Assembly: GCA_046484625.1 (NCBI GenBank)
Contig: JAWOIO010000155.1
Span: 1-31,138, forward strand
DNA from: DASUAO01 sp046484625
GTDB taxonomy: Bacteria > Actinomycetota > Acidimicrobiia > IMCC26256 > PALSA-555
Length of the DNA: 31,138 bases
Direction: 5' to 3'
In this document: in pieces, positions 23,939-31,135 of the stretch
How positions within the stretch are numbered: the stretch's first letter is position 1
Layout of the letters: every line of letters begins with the position of its first letter
Notes under the pieces: generated by a model
Seen by the model: only the letters and a program-made list of their open reading frames with translations
The model's database searches: none
Told to the model about the DNA's origin: nothing
Program-made: the position numbers and the translations under genes

Positions 23939-24178
23939 CTACGGCCCGATCCGGGGTCCCACGCGCGGCGCGAGTCGCCACGGGCCCCGCTGGAGCCCGG
24001 CCCGGCGGGCGGCCAGCCGGGACGCGCGCACCCACTCCGACACTGGTGCCGCAGGGGCATCGGTCGCGATCGCGGACGCTCGGGTGAGCTCGCTGATCGC
24101 CGCGATGATCGCCGCGACCACCTCGGGCGGCGCGGGAGGCGTGATGGCCCCGACGCGCGCGCGTCCGTCGCCGCTCAC
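23939..24178 (-). CDS. Acyl-CoA carboxylase epsilon-like small subunit
   Basis: A 79-residue protein with the pattern of actinobacterial AccE/PccE proteins: a PPEVVAAIIAAISEL helix near the N-terminus, a middle Trp (SEWVRASRLAARR) and a C-terminal Gly/Arg/Pro-rich end containing a second Trp. In Streptomyces and mycobacteria these subunits bind and stimulate the carboxyltransferase. The GTG start overlaps the carboxyltransferase TGA (GTGA), so translational coupling is likely. That coupling supports the assignment more strongly than sequence does, because the family is poorly conserved. Confidence 0.75.
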   Translation of the reverse strand: MSGDGRARVGAITPPAPPEVVAAIIAAISELTRASAIATDAPAAPVSEWVRASRLAARRAGLQRGPWRLAPRVGPRIGP

Positions 24179-25848
24179 AGTGGGACGTTGCCGTGCTTGC
24201 GTGACGGCGTCTGCTCACGCTTGGTGCGCAGCATCTCGAGCGAGCGGATCAACACCCGACGGGTGTCGCGTGGATCGATGACGTCGTCGACGTAGCCCCG
24301 CTCGGCGGCGATGTACGGGTTCGCGAACCGTTCGGTGTACTCCTCGATGAGCTCCGAGCGCTTCACCTCGGCATCGGGGGCCGCGTCGAGCTCCTTGCGG
24401 AAGATGATGTTCACCGCACCCTGAGGACCCATCACCGCGACCTCGGCGGAGGGCCACGCGAACGCGAGATCGGCGCCGATCGACTTGGAGTTCATCACGA
24501 CGTACGCCCCGCCGTAGGCCTTTCTGGTGATGATCTGGATCCGCGGAACGGTCGCCTCGCAGTACGCGTACAGGAGCTTGGCGCCGTGGCGGATGATGCC
24601 GCCGTACTCCTGGTCGGTGCCGGGGAGGAACCCGGGCACGTCGACGAAGGTGACGAGCGGGACGTTGAACGCGTCGCAGGTCCGAACGAATCGGGCGGCC
24701 TTCTCGGACGCGTCGATGTCGAGCGTCCCGGCCAGGTTCGCGGGCTGGTTGCCGACGATCCCGACGACATGGCCGCCGAGTCGGGCGAACCCGCAGACGA
24801 TGTTCATCGCCCAGAACTGGTGCACCTCGAAGAAGTCACCGTCGTCCACCACCTGGTGGATGACGGCCTTGATGTCGTAGGGCTTGTTCGGCGCGTCAGG
24901 GATGAGCGCGACGATGTCGTCGCAGCGACGCTCGGGGTCGTCCTCAGGATCGAAGTACGGCGGGTCCTCGAGGTTGTTCTGCGGGAGGAACGACAGCAGG
25001 TATCGGACCGACTCGATGCAGGAATCCTCGTCGTCGGCGACGAACCCGGCGACCCCCGACTTGGACGCATGCGTCATCGCGCCGCCGAGCTCCTCCTGGG
25101 TGACGTCCTCGCCGGTGACCGTCTTCACGACGTCGGGGCCGGTGATGAACATGTGCGATGTGCCCTTGACCATGAACACGAAGTCGGTCATGGCCGGGGA
25201 GTAGACGGCGCCACCGGCACACGGTCCCATGACCACGCTGATCTGCGGGATCACCCCGGACGCCTTCACGTTGCGATGGAAGATCCCGCCGTAGGCGTCG
25301 AGGCTGACCACGCCCTCCTGGATTCGGGCGCCGGCGCCGTCGTTGATACCGATCATCGGTGCGCCGACCGACTCAGCGAGGTCCATGACCTTGTGGATCT
25401 TCTCGGCGAACACCTCGCCGAGGGCACCGCCGAAGACCGTGAAGTCCTGGGAGAACACGAACACCTTGCGGCCGCCGACCATGCCCCAGCCGGTGACCAC
25501 GCCGTCGGTCAACGGTCGCGAGTTCTCGATCCCGAAGCCGTGCGCCCGATGCCGGGCGAGCATGTCGAGCTCGACGAACGACCCGGGGTCGAGCAAACGC
25601 TCGAGGCGCTCTCGTGCCGTGAGCTTCCCGCGTTCGTGCTGACGGGCGACCGCCGCGTCGCTGCCGGCGTGCAGCGCCTGCTCCCGGAGCTCGGCGAGCT
25701 GCTCGAGACGCTCCTCGATCGGGTGCGGAACGGGCGCGACCGGGGTGCCGGCGCCGTCGTCGCCGTGGAGCGCCTCGGCCTCGGCCTGGGCCTGGAGCTC
25801 GGGCTCACCGACGTCCTGCTCATCCACCGGGGACTGCTCGACCGCCAT
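24175..25848 (-). CDS. pccB: Acyl-CoA carboxylase beta (carboxyltransferase) subunit, propionyl-CoA carboxylase-like
   Basis: A 557-residue carboxyltransferase that moves CO2 from carboxybiotin to an acyl-CoA, propionyl-CoA being the likeliest substrate. Core motifs are RGKLTARERLERLLD, FSQDFTVFGGALGE, GINDGAGARIQEGV, the oxyanion regions GPCAGGAVYSPAMTD and GFLPGTDQEYGGIIRHGAK, and AYGGAYVVMNSK. An acidic ~50-residue N-terminal extension precedes the usual start. The ATG at 25848 lies 8 nt after a TACGCT -10, so it is predicted leaderless. It heads the operon carboxyltransferase - epsilon - phosphoesterase - CoA-transferase. The biotin-carrying alpha subunit is not in this window. In the ethylmalonyl-CoA scheme it would convert product propionyl-CoA to methylmalonyl-CoA. 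Confidence 0.93.
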   Translation of the reverse strand: MAVEQSPVDEQDVGEPELQAQAEAEALHGDDGAGTPVAPVPHPIEERLEQLAELREQALHAGSDAAVARQHERGKLTARERLERLLDPGSFVELDMLARHRAHGFGIENSRPLTDGVVTGWGMVGGRKVFVFSQDFTVFGGALGEVFAEKIHKVMDLAESVGAPMIGINDGAGARIQEGVVSLDAYGGIFHRNVKASGVIPQISVVMGPCAGGAVYSPAMTDFVFMVKGTSHMFITGPDVVKTVTGEDVTQEELGGAMTHASKSGVAGFVADDEDSCIESVRYLLSFLPQNNLEDPPYFDPEDDPERRCDDIVALIPDAPNKPYDIKAVIHQVVDDGDFFEVHQFWAMNIVCGFARLGGHVVGIVGNQPANLAGTLDIDASEKAARFVRTCDAFNVPLVTFVDVPGFLPGTDQEYGGIIRHGAKLLYAYCEATVPRIQIITRKAYGGAYVVMNSKSIGADLAFAWPSAEVAVMGPQGAVNIIFRKELDAAPDAEVKRSELIEEYTERFANPYIAAERGYVDDVIDPRDTRRVLIRSLEMLRTKREQTPSRKHGNVPL

Positions 25849-25856
25849 GGCGCCCG

Positions 25857-25862
25857 AGCGTA
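25857..25862 (-). promoter_or_regulatory. Leaderless -10 (TACGCT) for the carboxyltransferase operon
   Basis: TACGCT on the minus strand ends 8 nt before the ATG at 25848, with no ribosome site between. Confidence 0.5.
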
Positions 25863-25910
25863 GTGGTCGCCCTCCGTTGCCTGTCCGGTCGCGCCGACCC
25901 GGACGCACAC

Positions 25911-25950
25911 CGACCCCGCCCCCACGACGGGCGCCGCGGGAACGGGGTCG
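25911..25950 (-). terminator. Possible hsp20 terminator (8-bp inverted repeat)
   Basis: CGACCCCG (25911-25918) and CGGGGTCG (25943-25950) are perfect inverted repeats 24 nt apart, located 27-66 nt after the hsp20 stop. The loop is long and there is no T-tract, so this is tentative. Confidence 0.3.
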
Positions 25951-25976
25951 GGATTCGACCGTCGTGCAGATGTCGG

Positions 25977-26408
25977 TCAGGCGGCGCCACCGACCTCCAG
26001 GGCCTCGGGCTCGCCGATCTTGATCTCGACCTTGCGGGGCTTGGCCTGCTCGGCCGTCGGGATGACGACGGTGAGGACGCCGTGGTCGTAGCGGGCGTCG
26101 AGCGCGTCGACGTCGAGCGCCTCGCCGAGGAACACCTGACGGACGAACGCGCCGTGCGCCCGCTCCTTGGCCAGCGACTCCTCGCCCTCGCCGAGGAACC
26201 AGGTCCGCTCGGCCCTCACGGTGAGCACGTTGCGCTCCACGCTGAGGTCGATCGAGTCGGGGGCCACGCCGGGCAGGTCGAAGCGCAGCTCGACGCCGTC
26301 GGCCTTGCGGACCGCGTCCATCGGCATCCAGGCCTTGCGGCCCTGCTGGGAGAACAGCTGCTCGGTGAAGCGGTCCATGTCGCGGAAGGGGTCGTGTCGC
26401 AACAGCAT
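25977..26408 (-). CDS. Small heat shock protein, Hsp20/alpha-crystallin family
   Basis: A 143-residue ATP-independent holdase chaperone. The short N-terminal arm has RHDPFRDMDRFTEQLF. The alpha-crystallin domain spans ~30-130, with ADGVELRFDLPGVAPDSIDLSVE at its start and the C-terminal strand DHGVLTVVIP (the conserved G-V-L motif). The tail is PRKVEIKIG. The ATG at 26408 has a strong ribosome site (GGAGGT, 6 nt spacing). Upstream lie a consensus-like promoter overlapped by a HAIR-type HspR operator and two hairpins in the leader. The gene is in the same direction as ccr-epi but has its own promoter. Confidence 0.94.
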   Translation of the reverse strand: MLLRHDPFRDMDRFTEQLFSQQGRKAWMPMDAVRKADGVELRFDLPGVAPDSIDLSVERNVLTVRAERTWFLGEGEESLAKERAHGAFVRQVFLGEALDVDALDARYDHGVLTVVIPTAEQAKPRKVEIKIGEPEALEVGGAA

Positions 26409-26431
26409 CTCGGTACCTCCACTGGGTCAGG

Positions 26432-26477
26432 GGGAGCGCCTGCTCCCGTTCCTCTGAGGCCGGAGAACGCTCTCCGG
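26432..26477 (-). promoter_or_regulatory. Two hairpins in the hsp20 leader
   Basis: GGGAGC-GCCT-GCTCCC (26432-26447) and CCGGAGA-ACGC-TCTCCGG (26460-26477) are perfect short stems with tetraloops in the predicted ~80-nt 5' leader. They could stabilise the leader, act as a temperature-sensitive structure, or terminate readthrough from ccr-epi. The ribosome site itself (~26415-26420) lies just outside the nearest stem. Confidence 0.4.
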
Positions 26478-26507
26478 GCCTGACCTATTCCTCGGGATAT
26501 GAGAAAC

Positions 26508-26528
26508 CTTGAGTGTGTCGCTGTCAAG
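26508..26528 (-). promoter_or_regulatory. HAIR-like HspR operator overlapping the hsp20 -35
   Basis: CTTGAGT-N7-TGTCAAG (plus strand) closely matches the HspR inverted repeat CTTGAGT-N7-ACTCAAG, differing at two positions. On the minus strand the right arm contains a perfect TTGACA -35 (26522-26527). A TCTCAT or overlapping TCATAT -10 candidate follows 17-19 nt downstream. Binding of HspR here would block the polymerase, as for hsp20 and dnaK genes in other actinobacteria. Confidence 0.72.
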
Positions 26529-26543
26529 TCTGAGGGGGGCCCG

Positions 26544-26948
26544 TCACTCCTCGACGAGCTCGATGAGGGTCCCGAAGGCCTCCTTGGGATGCACGAAGGC
26601 CACCGTGGTGCCCCGGCTCCCAGGGCGCGGGACCTCGTCGATCACCCGGTGACCCTGGGCCTGCACCTGCGCGAGCGCCGCCGCGCAGTCGTCGACGCGG
26701 TACCCGACGTGGTGGATGCCCTCACCCTTCTTCTCGAGGTACTTCGCGACGGGCGAGTCGTCTCGAACCGGGGTGATCAGCTGCACGTAGGAGTCGGCCA
26801 CCTTGAGCAGTGCCTCCTCGACGCCGTCGGACTCGACCCGCTCGCGGTGCTCGACGTCGCATCCGAACGTGTCGCGGTAGTAGGCGATCGCAGCCTCGAG
26901 GTCGCGCACCGCGATCGCGACGTGGTCGATCTCCGTGAGGGTGCTCAT
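26544..26948 (-). CDS. epi: Methylmalonyl/ethylmalonyl-CoA epimerase
   Basis: A 134-residue vicinal-oxygen-chelate protein. It has the two repeated beta-alpha-beta modules with metal ligands in IDHVAIAV (His9), IHHVGYRV and the final LIELVEE. Spacing and length match the methylmalonyl-CoA epimerases, which interconvert the (2S) and (2R) forms and in ethylmalonyl-CoA organisms act on both substrates. The ATG at 26948 begins 1 nt after the ccr stop, so the product of Ccr, (2S)-ethylmalonyl-CoA, is handed to a co-expressed epimerase before the mutase step. Confidence 0.92.
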   Translation of the reverse strand: MSTLTEIDHVAIAVRDLEAAIAYYRDTFGCDVEHRERVESDGVEEALLKVADSYVQLITPVRDDSPVAKYLEKKGEGIHHVGYRVDDCAAALAQVQAQGHRVIDEVPRPGSRGTTVAFVHPKEAFGTLIELVEE

Positions 26949-26949
26949 G

Positions 26950-28326
26950 TCAGCCTCCGTGGCGGCGGAACCGGGTGATCTCCGGCAGGAGCCGCTCGCG
27001 CATCTCGGGATCGGTCACGCCGAGCCCTTCCTCGGGCGCGAGCGCGAGGATGCCGATCTTGCCCTCGTGCACGTTGTGGTGGACCTGGTTGGCCGCCTCT
27101 GCCGTCTCGTCGAGGGTGAACACCTGCGACAACGTGGGGTGGACCTTCCCTTCGCAGATGAGCCGGTTCGCCTCGTAGGCCTCGCGGTAGTTGGCGAAGT
27201 GACAGCCCTTGAGTGTCTTCAGGTTCATCCAGAGGTACCGGTTGTCGTACTCGATCATGAACCCGCTCGTCGCGGCGCACGTGATGATCATGCCGCCGCG
27301 CTTCGCGACGAAGACCGACGCGCCCATCGTCTGACGCCCGGGATGCTCGAAGACGATGTCGGGGTCCCGTCCCACGAGCTCGCGGATCTTCTTCCCGAGG
27401 CGACGCCACTCGGACGGGTCCTGGGTGTGCTCATCGGACCAGAAGCGGTATCCCTCGGCCTTCCGGTCGATGACGTGCTCGCAGCCCATCTCGCGGAGCA
27501 GCGCGGCTCGCTCGGGTGACGACACGACCCCGATCGGCGTGCCCCCGCCGTTGAGCACGTACTGCACCGCGTAGGCGCCGATGCCCCCGCTCGCGCCCCA
27601 GATCAAGACGGTCTGGCCCTGGGTCATCTGCGAGCCGTTCGGGCTCACGAGCATGCGGTAGCTCGTGGAGTTCGTGAGCGCGTTGACCGCGGCCTCCTCC
27701 CACGTGAGGTGCGCGGGCTTCGGCATGAGCTGATTGGCCTTCACAAGGCTGATCTCGGCGAGCCCGCCGTAGTTCGTCTCGTATCCCCAGATCCGCTGGT
27801 TCACCGCCATCATCGAGTCGTCGTGCGCGGTGGGGTCCTGGTCGTCGACCGAGTTGCAGTGCACGGTCACCGCATCCCCGACCTTCCAGTTGCGCACGGC
27901 TGAGCCGACCCGGAGCACGACACCTGCCGCGTCACTCCCCATCACGTGGAAGGGCTGGTCGTGGCGGGCCCCCCAGACGCTCTCCTTGCCGAGACGCTTC
28001 AGGAAGGCGAAGGTCGACACCGGCTCGAAGATGGAGCTCCAAACCGTGTTGAAGTTGATCGAGCTCGCCATCACCGCGACGTACGCCTCGTCGGGAGCGA
28101 GCTCGGGGAGCTCGACGTCGTCGACGTGCACCGACTGCCGTGGGTCCTTGTCCTCCGACGCGACACCCTCGAACATGTCCTGCTCGTCGGCGCGCACGAG
28201 TGCGCCTCGGAACGTGGCCGGGAGCGGTACCGCCGCGAGGTCGTCACCCGAGGCGCCGCTCAGGATCGCCGACCGGATCTCGTCCATGGTTCCGCTCTCG
28301 GGCGTCCCATTCGTCGCTGTGCTCAT
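26950..28326 (-). CDS. ccr: Crotonyl-CoA carboxylase/reductase
   Basis: A 458-residue medium-chain dehydrogenase/reductase that reduces crotonyl-CoA with NADPH while fixing CO2 to give (2S)-ethylmalonyl-CoA. It is longer than ordinary quinone reductases and has Ccr-specific blocks: SSINFNTVWSSIFEP, FHVMGSDAAGVV, DAVTVHCNSVD, KPAHLTWEEAAV and FEHPGRQTMGASVFV. The nucleotide loop is WGASGGIGAYAVQY. The conserved zinc ligands of alcohol dehydrogenases are absent, as in Ccr. The ATG at 28326 lies 8 nt after TAACCT, so translation is predicted leaderless. The N-terminal ~15 residues are variable, and an internal Met could also serve. It leads a two-gene operon with the epimerase and diverges from the thiolase. 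Confidence 0.93.
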   Translation of the reverse strand: MSTATNGTPESGTMDEIRSAILSGASGDDLAAVPLPATFRGALVRADEQDMFEGVASEDKDPRQSVHVDDVELPELAPDEAYVAVMASSINFNTVWSSIFEPVSTFAFLKRLGKESVWGARHDQPFHVMGSDAAGVVLRVGSAVRNWKVGDAVTVHCNSVDDQDPTAHDDSMMAVNQRIWGYETNYGGLAEISLVKANQLMPKPAHLTWEEAAVNALTNSTSYRMLVSPNGSQMTQGQTVLIWGASGGIGAYAVQYVLNGGGTPIGVVSSPERAALLREMGCEHVIDRKAEGYRFWSDEHTQDPSEWRRLGKKIRELVGRDPDIVFEHPGRQTMGASVFVAKRGGMIITCAATSGFMIEYDNRYLWMNLKTLKGCHFANYREAYEANRLICEGKVHPTLSQVFTLDETAEAANQVHHNVHEGKIGILALAPEEGLGVTDPEMRERLLPEITRFRRHGG

Positions 28327-28334
28327 GGGCCACG

Positions 28335-28340
28335 AGGTTA
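28335..28340 (-). promoter_or_regulatory. Leaderless -10 (TAACCT) for ccr-epi
   Basis: TAACCT on the minus strand ends 8 nt before the ccr ATG. It sits in the 172-nt divergent region shared with the thiolase, where a common regulator could act on both. Confidence 0.5.
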
Positions 28341-28449
28341 GGCGGGAGCGCGACGGCCCTCGCAGCCGGGAGTCAGCCGAACAGCGGGCCGGCAGCCGTG
28401 ACCGCGTGCCCGACCGCGCCTGGCTGGCGACTTCGGCGCGTGGCTTCGC

Positions 28450-28455
28450 TACCAT
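28450..28455 (+). promoter_or_regulatory. Putative -10 (TACCAT) for the thiolase gene
   Basis: TACCAT lies 43 nt before the thiolase ATG. The predicted ~37-nt leader contains a GAGGGAG ribosome site. Confidence 0.45.
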
Positions 28456-28498
28456 CCGATCCACCACGAGGTGCAACGTCGAAGAGGGAGCGCACCGC

Positions 28499-29680
28499 AT
28501 GTCCGGATCAGTGATCGTCTCGTCGGCCCGTACGCCCATCGGAAAGCTCTCGGGGGTGTTCGCGTCGCTCAGCGCGATGGACCTCGGAGGTGTCGCGATC
28601 CAGGGCGCGCTGGAGCGCGGCGGCGTGGGTCCCGAGCAGGTCGACTACGTGATCATGGGACACGTGCTGCAGGCAGGTCAGGGCCAGATCACCGCGCGCC
28701 AGGCAGCCGCGAAGGCCGGGATCCCGATGACAGTTCCCGCGGTCACACTGAACAAGGTGTGCCTCTCGGGGATCAACGCGATCTACCTCGCCGACCAGAT
28801 GATCCAGTCCGGTGACGCCGAGGTCGTCGTAGCCGGCGGCATGGAGTCGATGACTGCTGCGCCGTACGTCCTCCCCGGCGCGCGTGCCGGGCTCCGCATG
28901 GGTCACGCCGAGATCACCGACTCGATGATCCACGACGGCCTCTGGTGCGCGTTCGACGTGGAGCACATGGGTACCGGCACCCAGCGCTACGCCAACGAGC
29001 GCGAGATCGCGCGCGAGGCGCAGGACGAGCTGGCCGCCAAGAGTCACGAGCGCGCCGCGAACGCGATCAAGGAAGGGCGCCTCGCCGAAGAGATCGCGCC
29101 GGTCGAGATCCCCCAGCGCAAGGGCGACCCGCTCCTCGTCGACACCGACGAGGGGGTTCGCCCGGAGACCACGATGGAGTCCCTCGCGAAGCTCCGGCCG
29201 GCGTTCCACAAGGAAGGGACGATCACCGCCGGGAACGCGTCACAGATCTCCGATGGCGCCGCGGCACTCGTGATGACGAGCCGCGCCAAGGCCGAGGAGC
29301 TCGGTCTCACCCCCATCGCCGAGCTGCTCAGCTACGGCATGGTGGCGGGGCCCGACCCGTCACTGCTGCACCAGCCGTCGCGAGCGATCAAGCGAGCCCT
29401 CGAGGCCATCGACACGAAGGTCTCCGATCTCAATCTCCTGGAGATCAACGAGGCGTTCGCCGCGGTCGGTGTCGCGTCGATGCGCGACCTCGGCGTCGAC
29501 GACGAGATCGTCAACGTGAACGGCGGCGCGATCGCCCTCGGTCACCCGGTCGGCATGTCGGGCGCACGGGTCGTGCTGACGCTCGTCAACGAGCTGCGGC
29601 GTCGCGGTGGTGGCGTGGGCGCGGCGGCGCTGTGCGGCGGCGGAGGGCAGGGCGACGCGGCGGTCGTCCGGACGCTCTAG
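28499..29680 (+). CDS. Acetyl-CoA C-acetyltransferase (thiolase)
   Basis: A 393-residue biosynthetic-type thiolase that condenses two acetyl-CoA to acetoacetyl-CoA, or the reverse. The nucleophile Cys88 is in TLNKVCLSG. MESMTAAPYVLPGARAG, NASQISDGAAAL, NEAFA, GHPVGMSGAR (catalytic His) and CGGGGQGDA (second catalytic Cys) are in standard order. GAGGGAG precedes the ATG by 8-9 nt. Divergent transcription from ccr-epi fits the entry step of the ethylmalonyl-CoA pathway. Polyhydroxybutyrate synthesis or beta-oxidation are alternatives. Confidence 0.94.
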   Translation: MSGSVIVSSARTPIGKLSGVFASLSAMDLGGVAIQGALERGGVGPEQVDYVIMGHVLQAGQGQITARQAAAKAGIPMTVPAVTLNKVCLSGINAIYLADQMIQSGDAEVVVAGGMESMTAAPYVLPGARAGLRMGHAEITDSMIHDGLWCAFDVEHMGTGTQRYANEREIAREAQDELAAKSHERAANAIKEGRLAEEIAPVEIPQRKGDPLLVDTDEGVRPETTMESLAKLRPAFHKEGTITAGNASQISDGAAALVMTSRAKAEELGLTPIAELLSYGMVAGPDPSLLHQPSRAIKRALEAIDTKVSDLNLLEINEAFAAVGVASMRDLGVDDEIVNVNGGAIALGHPVGMSGARVVLTLVNELRRRGGGVGAAALCGGGGQGDAAVVRTL

Positions 29681-29699
29681 GCATCCCCGCACCACTCGC

Positions 29700-29705
29700 T
29701 ACGCT
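29700..29705 (+). promoter_or_regulatory. Leaderless -10 (TACGCT) for the DUF2752 gene
   Basis: TACGCT ends 8 nt before the ATG at 29714, and there is no ribosome site. Confidence 0.5.
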
Positions 29706-29713
29706 GCTGCGCG

Positions 29714-30109
29714 ATGGCCATCCCCGTCGCGGTGTCACGACAGCTGGGTGGGTCCACCTCGGTTGACCTCCGGGGCGCCCGCATCGGCGCTGCCGCGATG
29801 GTGGCGATCGCTGCCGTCCGGCCGTCGATCCCCTTCGAGTTCGTCCCGCCATGTCCGCTGCGGACCATCACGGGGATCCCGTGCCCGATGTGCGGGATGA
29901 CCCGCGGCGTCACGTCGTTGGTCAACGGCGACTTCGCCCATGCATTGCTCATGAACCCGGCTTCGTTCCTCGCCGTTGCGCTCGCGCTCCTGCTGTTCGC
30001 ACAGTGGCGGACGCGGCGGGTCGTGATCCCGGTCTGGGTGATCGTGACGGTCCTCGCGACGATGTGGACCTGGCAGCTGTTCAAGTACGCATCCGGCCGG
30101 CCGCTCTGA
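29714..30109 (+). CDS. DUF2752 family membrane protein
   Basis: A 131-residue protein with the DUF2752 signature CPLRTITGIPCPMCGMTRG followed by a LVNGDFAHALLMNP-type segment. Hydrophobic stretches around residues 25-40, 80-97 and 103-122 make a small integral membrane protein. The conserved cysteines could bind metal or form a disulfide. The family has no established function. It starts 33 nt after the thiolase stop but has its own -10. The gene for another membrane protein follows closely or overlaps it. Confidence 0.85.
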   Translation: MAIPVAVSRQLGGSTSVDLRGARIGAAAMVAIAAVRPSIPFEFVPPCPLRTITGIPCPMCGMTRGVTSLVNGDFAHALLMNPASFLAVALALLLFAQWRTRRVVIPVWVIVTVLATMWTWQLFKYASGRPL

Positions 30110-30159
30110 CCCCGCTACCGCCGGACGGGGGGCGGCCGACGCCCAGCGCATCGTTCCGG

Positions 30160-30816
30160 GTGTCCGACGCGCTCGCCTACGGCTGGACCGCGTACTGGCG
30201 CAACGCGGGGCCGATGGTGCTCATCACGCTCGTCGTGGTGGGGGTGAACCTCGTCCTCGGCCAGCTCGGGAGCGTCGACGCCAGCCTCGGGAGTCAGATC
30301 GCGCTCCAGAGCCTGAGCTTCGTCGTCGGGATCGTGCTGGCCATGGGGCTGGTGCGCGCGTCGCTCGCGGTCTGCCGCGGGGAGCGCCCCGAGCCCGGGA
30401 TGCTCCTCGAGACCGACAACTTCGGTGCCTACTTTCGCGCGTCGCTGCTCTTCGGCCTCGCAGTCGCGGTCACGGTGCTCGTCCCTACGCTCGCGCTCGA
30501 CTCCGTCGGGGCCGGCGGCGTCGGACTCGGGATCGGGTCGATCGCCGCGGTCGTCGTGGTCCTGTCGCTGCAGCTCTACGGGTACGTCGTCATCGCCGAG
30601 CCGGGGACCGGCGCGATCCATGCGCTCCTCCGGTCGGCGGCCCTCACCCGTGGGCACCGCTGGCAGCTCCTCGGACTCGTGCTGCTGCTCGGGCTGGTGC
30701 TGCTCGCGGGCCTCGCGCTCTGCTTCGTCGGGGTGGTCTTCAGCTACGGGATCGTCGCCGTGACACTCGCGTACACCTACCGCGCCCTCAGCGACGAGTG
30801 GGTCGCCGAGCTCTGA
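30160..30816 (+). CDS. Multi-pass integral membrane protein of unknown function
   Basis: A ~218-residue protein with about five to six transmembrane segments (GPMVLITLVVVGVNLVL; SFVVGIVLAMGLVRASL; LFGLAVAVTVLVPTLAL; IAAVVVVLSLQLYGYVV; and a long LGLVLLLGLVLLAGLALCF region). The opening FRVSDALAYGWTAYWRN and the later RSAALTRGHRWQLLGL resemble glycerophosphodiester-phosphodiesterase-like or DUF4013-like membrane domains, but this was not confirmed. The start is uncertain. GTG 30160 begins the conserved part, while a rare CTG at 30106 overlaps the DUF2752 stop and would add a proline-rich leader of the kind common in such proteins. It is likely co-transcribed with the DUF2752 gene and ends at a strong terminator. 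Confidence 0.7.
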   Translation: MSDALAYGWTAYWRNAGPMVLITLVVVGVNLVLGQLGSVDASLGSQIALQSLSFVVGIVLAMGLVRASLAVCRGERPEPGMLLETDNFGAYFRASLLFGLAVAVTVLVPTLALDSVGAGGVGLGIGSIAAVVVVLSLQLYGYVVIAEPGTGAIHALLRSAALTRGHRWQLLGLVLLLGLVLLAGLALCFVGVVFSYGIVAVTLAYTYRALSDEWVAEL

Positions 30817-30834
30817 GGCCGCGCGCGGACGCGA

Positions 30835-30862
30835 CGAGGGGCGGCCTCCCGGCCGCCCCTCG
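30835..30862 (+). terminator. Rho-independent-like terminator hairpin
   Basis: A perfect 12-bp GC-rich stem, CGAGGGGCGGCC (30835-30846) with 30851-30862, and a TCCC loop, 19 nt after the membrane protein stop. No T-tract follows. It lies between convergent genes, so it may serve both. Confidence 0.8.
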
Positions 30863-30883
30863 GACGCACGTCGGATCGGGCAC

Positions 30884-31135
30884 TCAGCTGGTGGCGCCCT
30901 TCGACTCCCAGAAGTCGTTGAGGCGGCCCTGCACCTTCCAGAGCCAGATGAAGGACCCGAGGATCGGGAGGAGGACCCAGAACCCCGTCAGCCCGCTGAT
31001 CGGCTTCTCGCGCCCCTCGCGTTCGTAGAGGTTCCCGACCTCGGCCGGCATCAGGAACACCGTGACGATCCCACAGAAGATCGAGAGGAGGAGGCCGACG
31101 ACGCCTCCGACACCTTGCCCGCTGTACTCCTTCAT
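30884..31135 (-). CDS. Small two-helix membrane protein (possibly DUF4234-like)
   Basis: An 83-residue reading frame starting 3 nt from the window edge, so the real N-terminus may lie outside. It has two hydrophobic segments (GVVGLLLSIFCGIVTVFLM and TGFWVLLPILGSFIWLW) joined by a charged loop (LYEREGREKP), and ends with a soluble tail (GRLNDFWESKG). The Gly-rich first helix and Trp-rich second helix resemble small DUF4234-type membrane proteins. This is tentative, and no function is known. Confidence 0.6.
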   Translation of the reverse strand: MKEYSGQGVGGVVGLLLSIFCGIVTVFLMPAEVGNLYEREGREKPISGLTGFWVLLPILGSFIWLWKVQGRLNDFWESKGATS

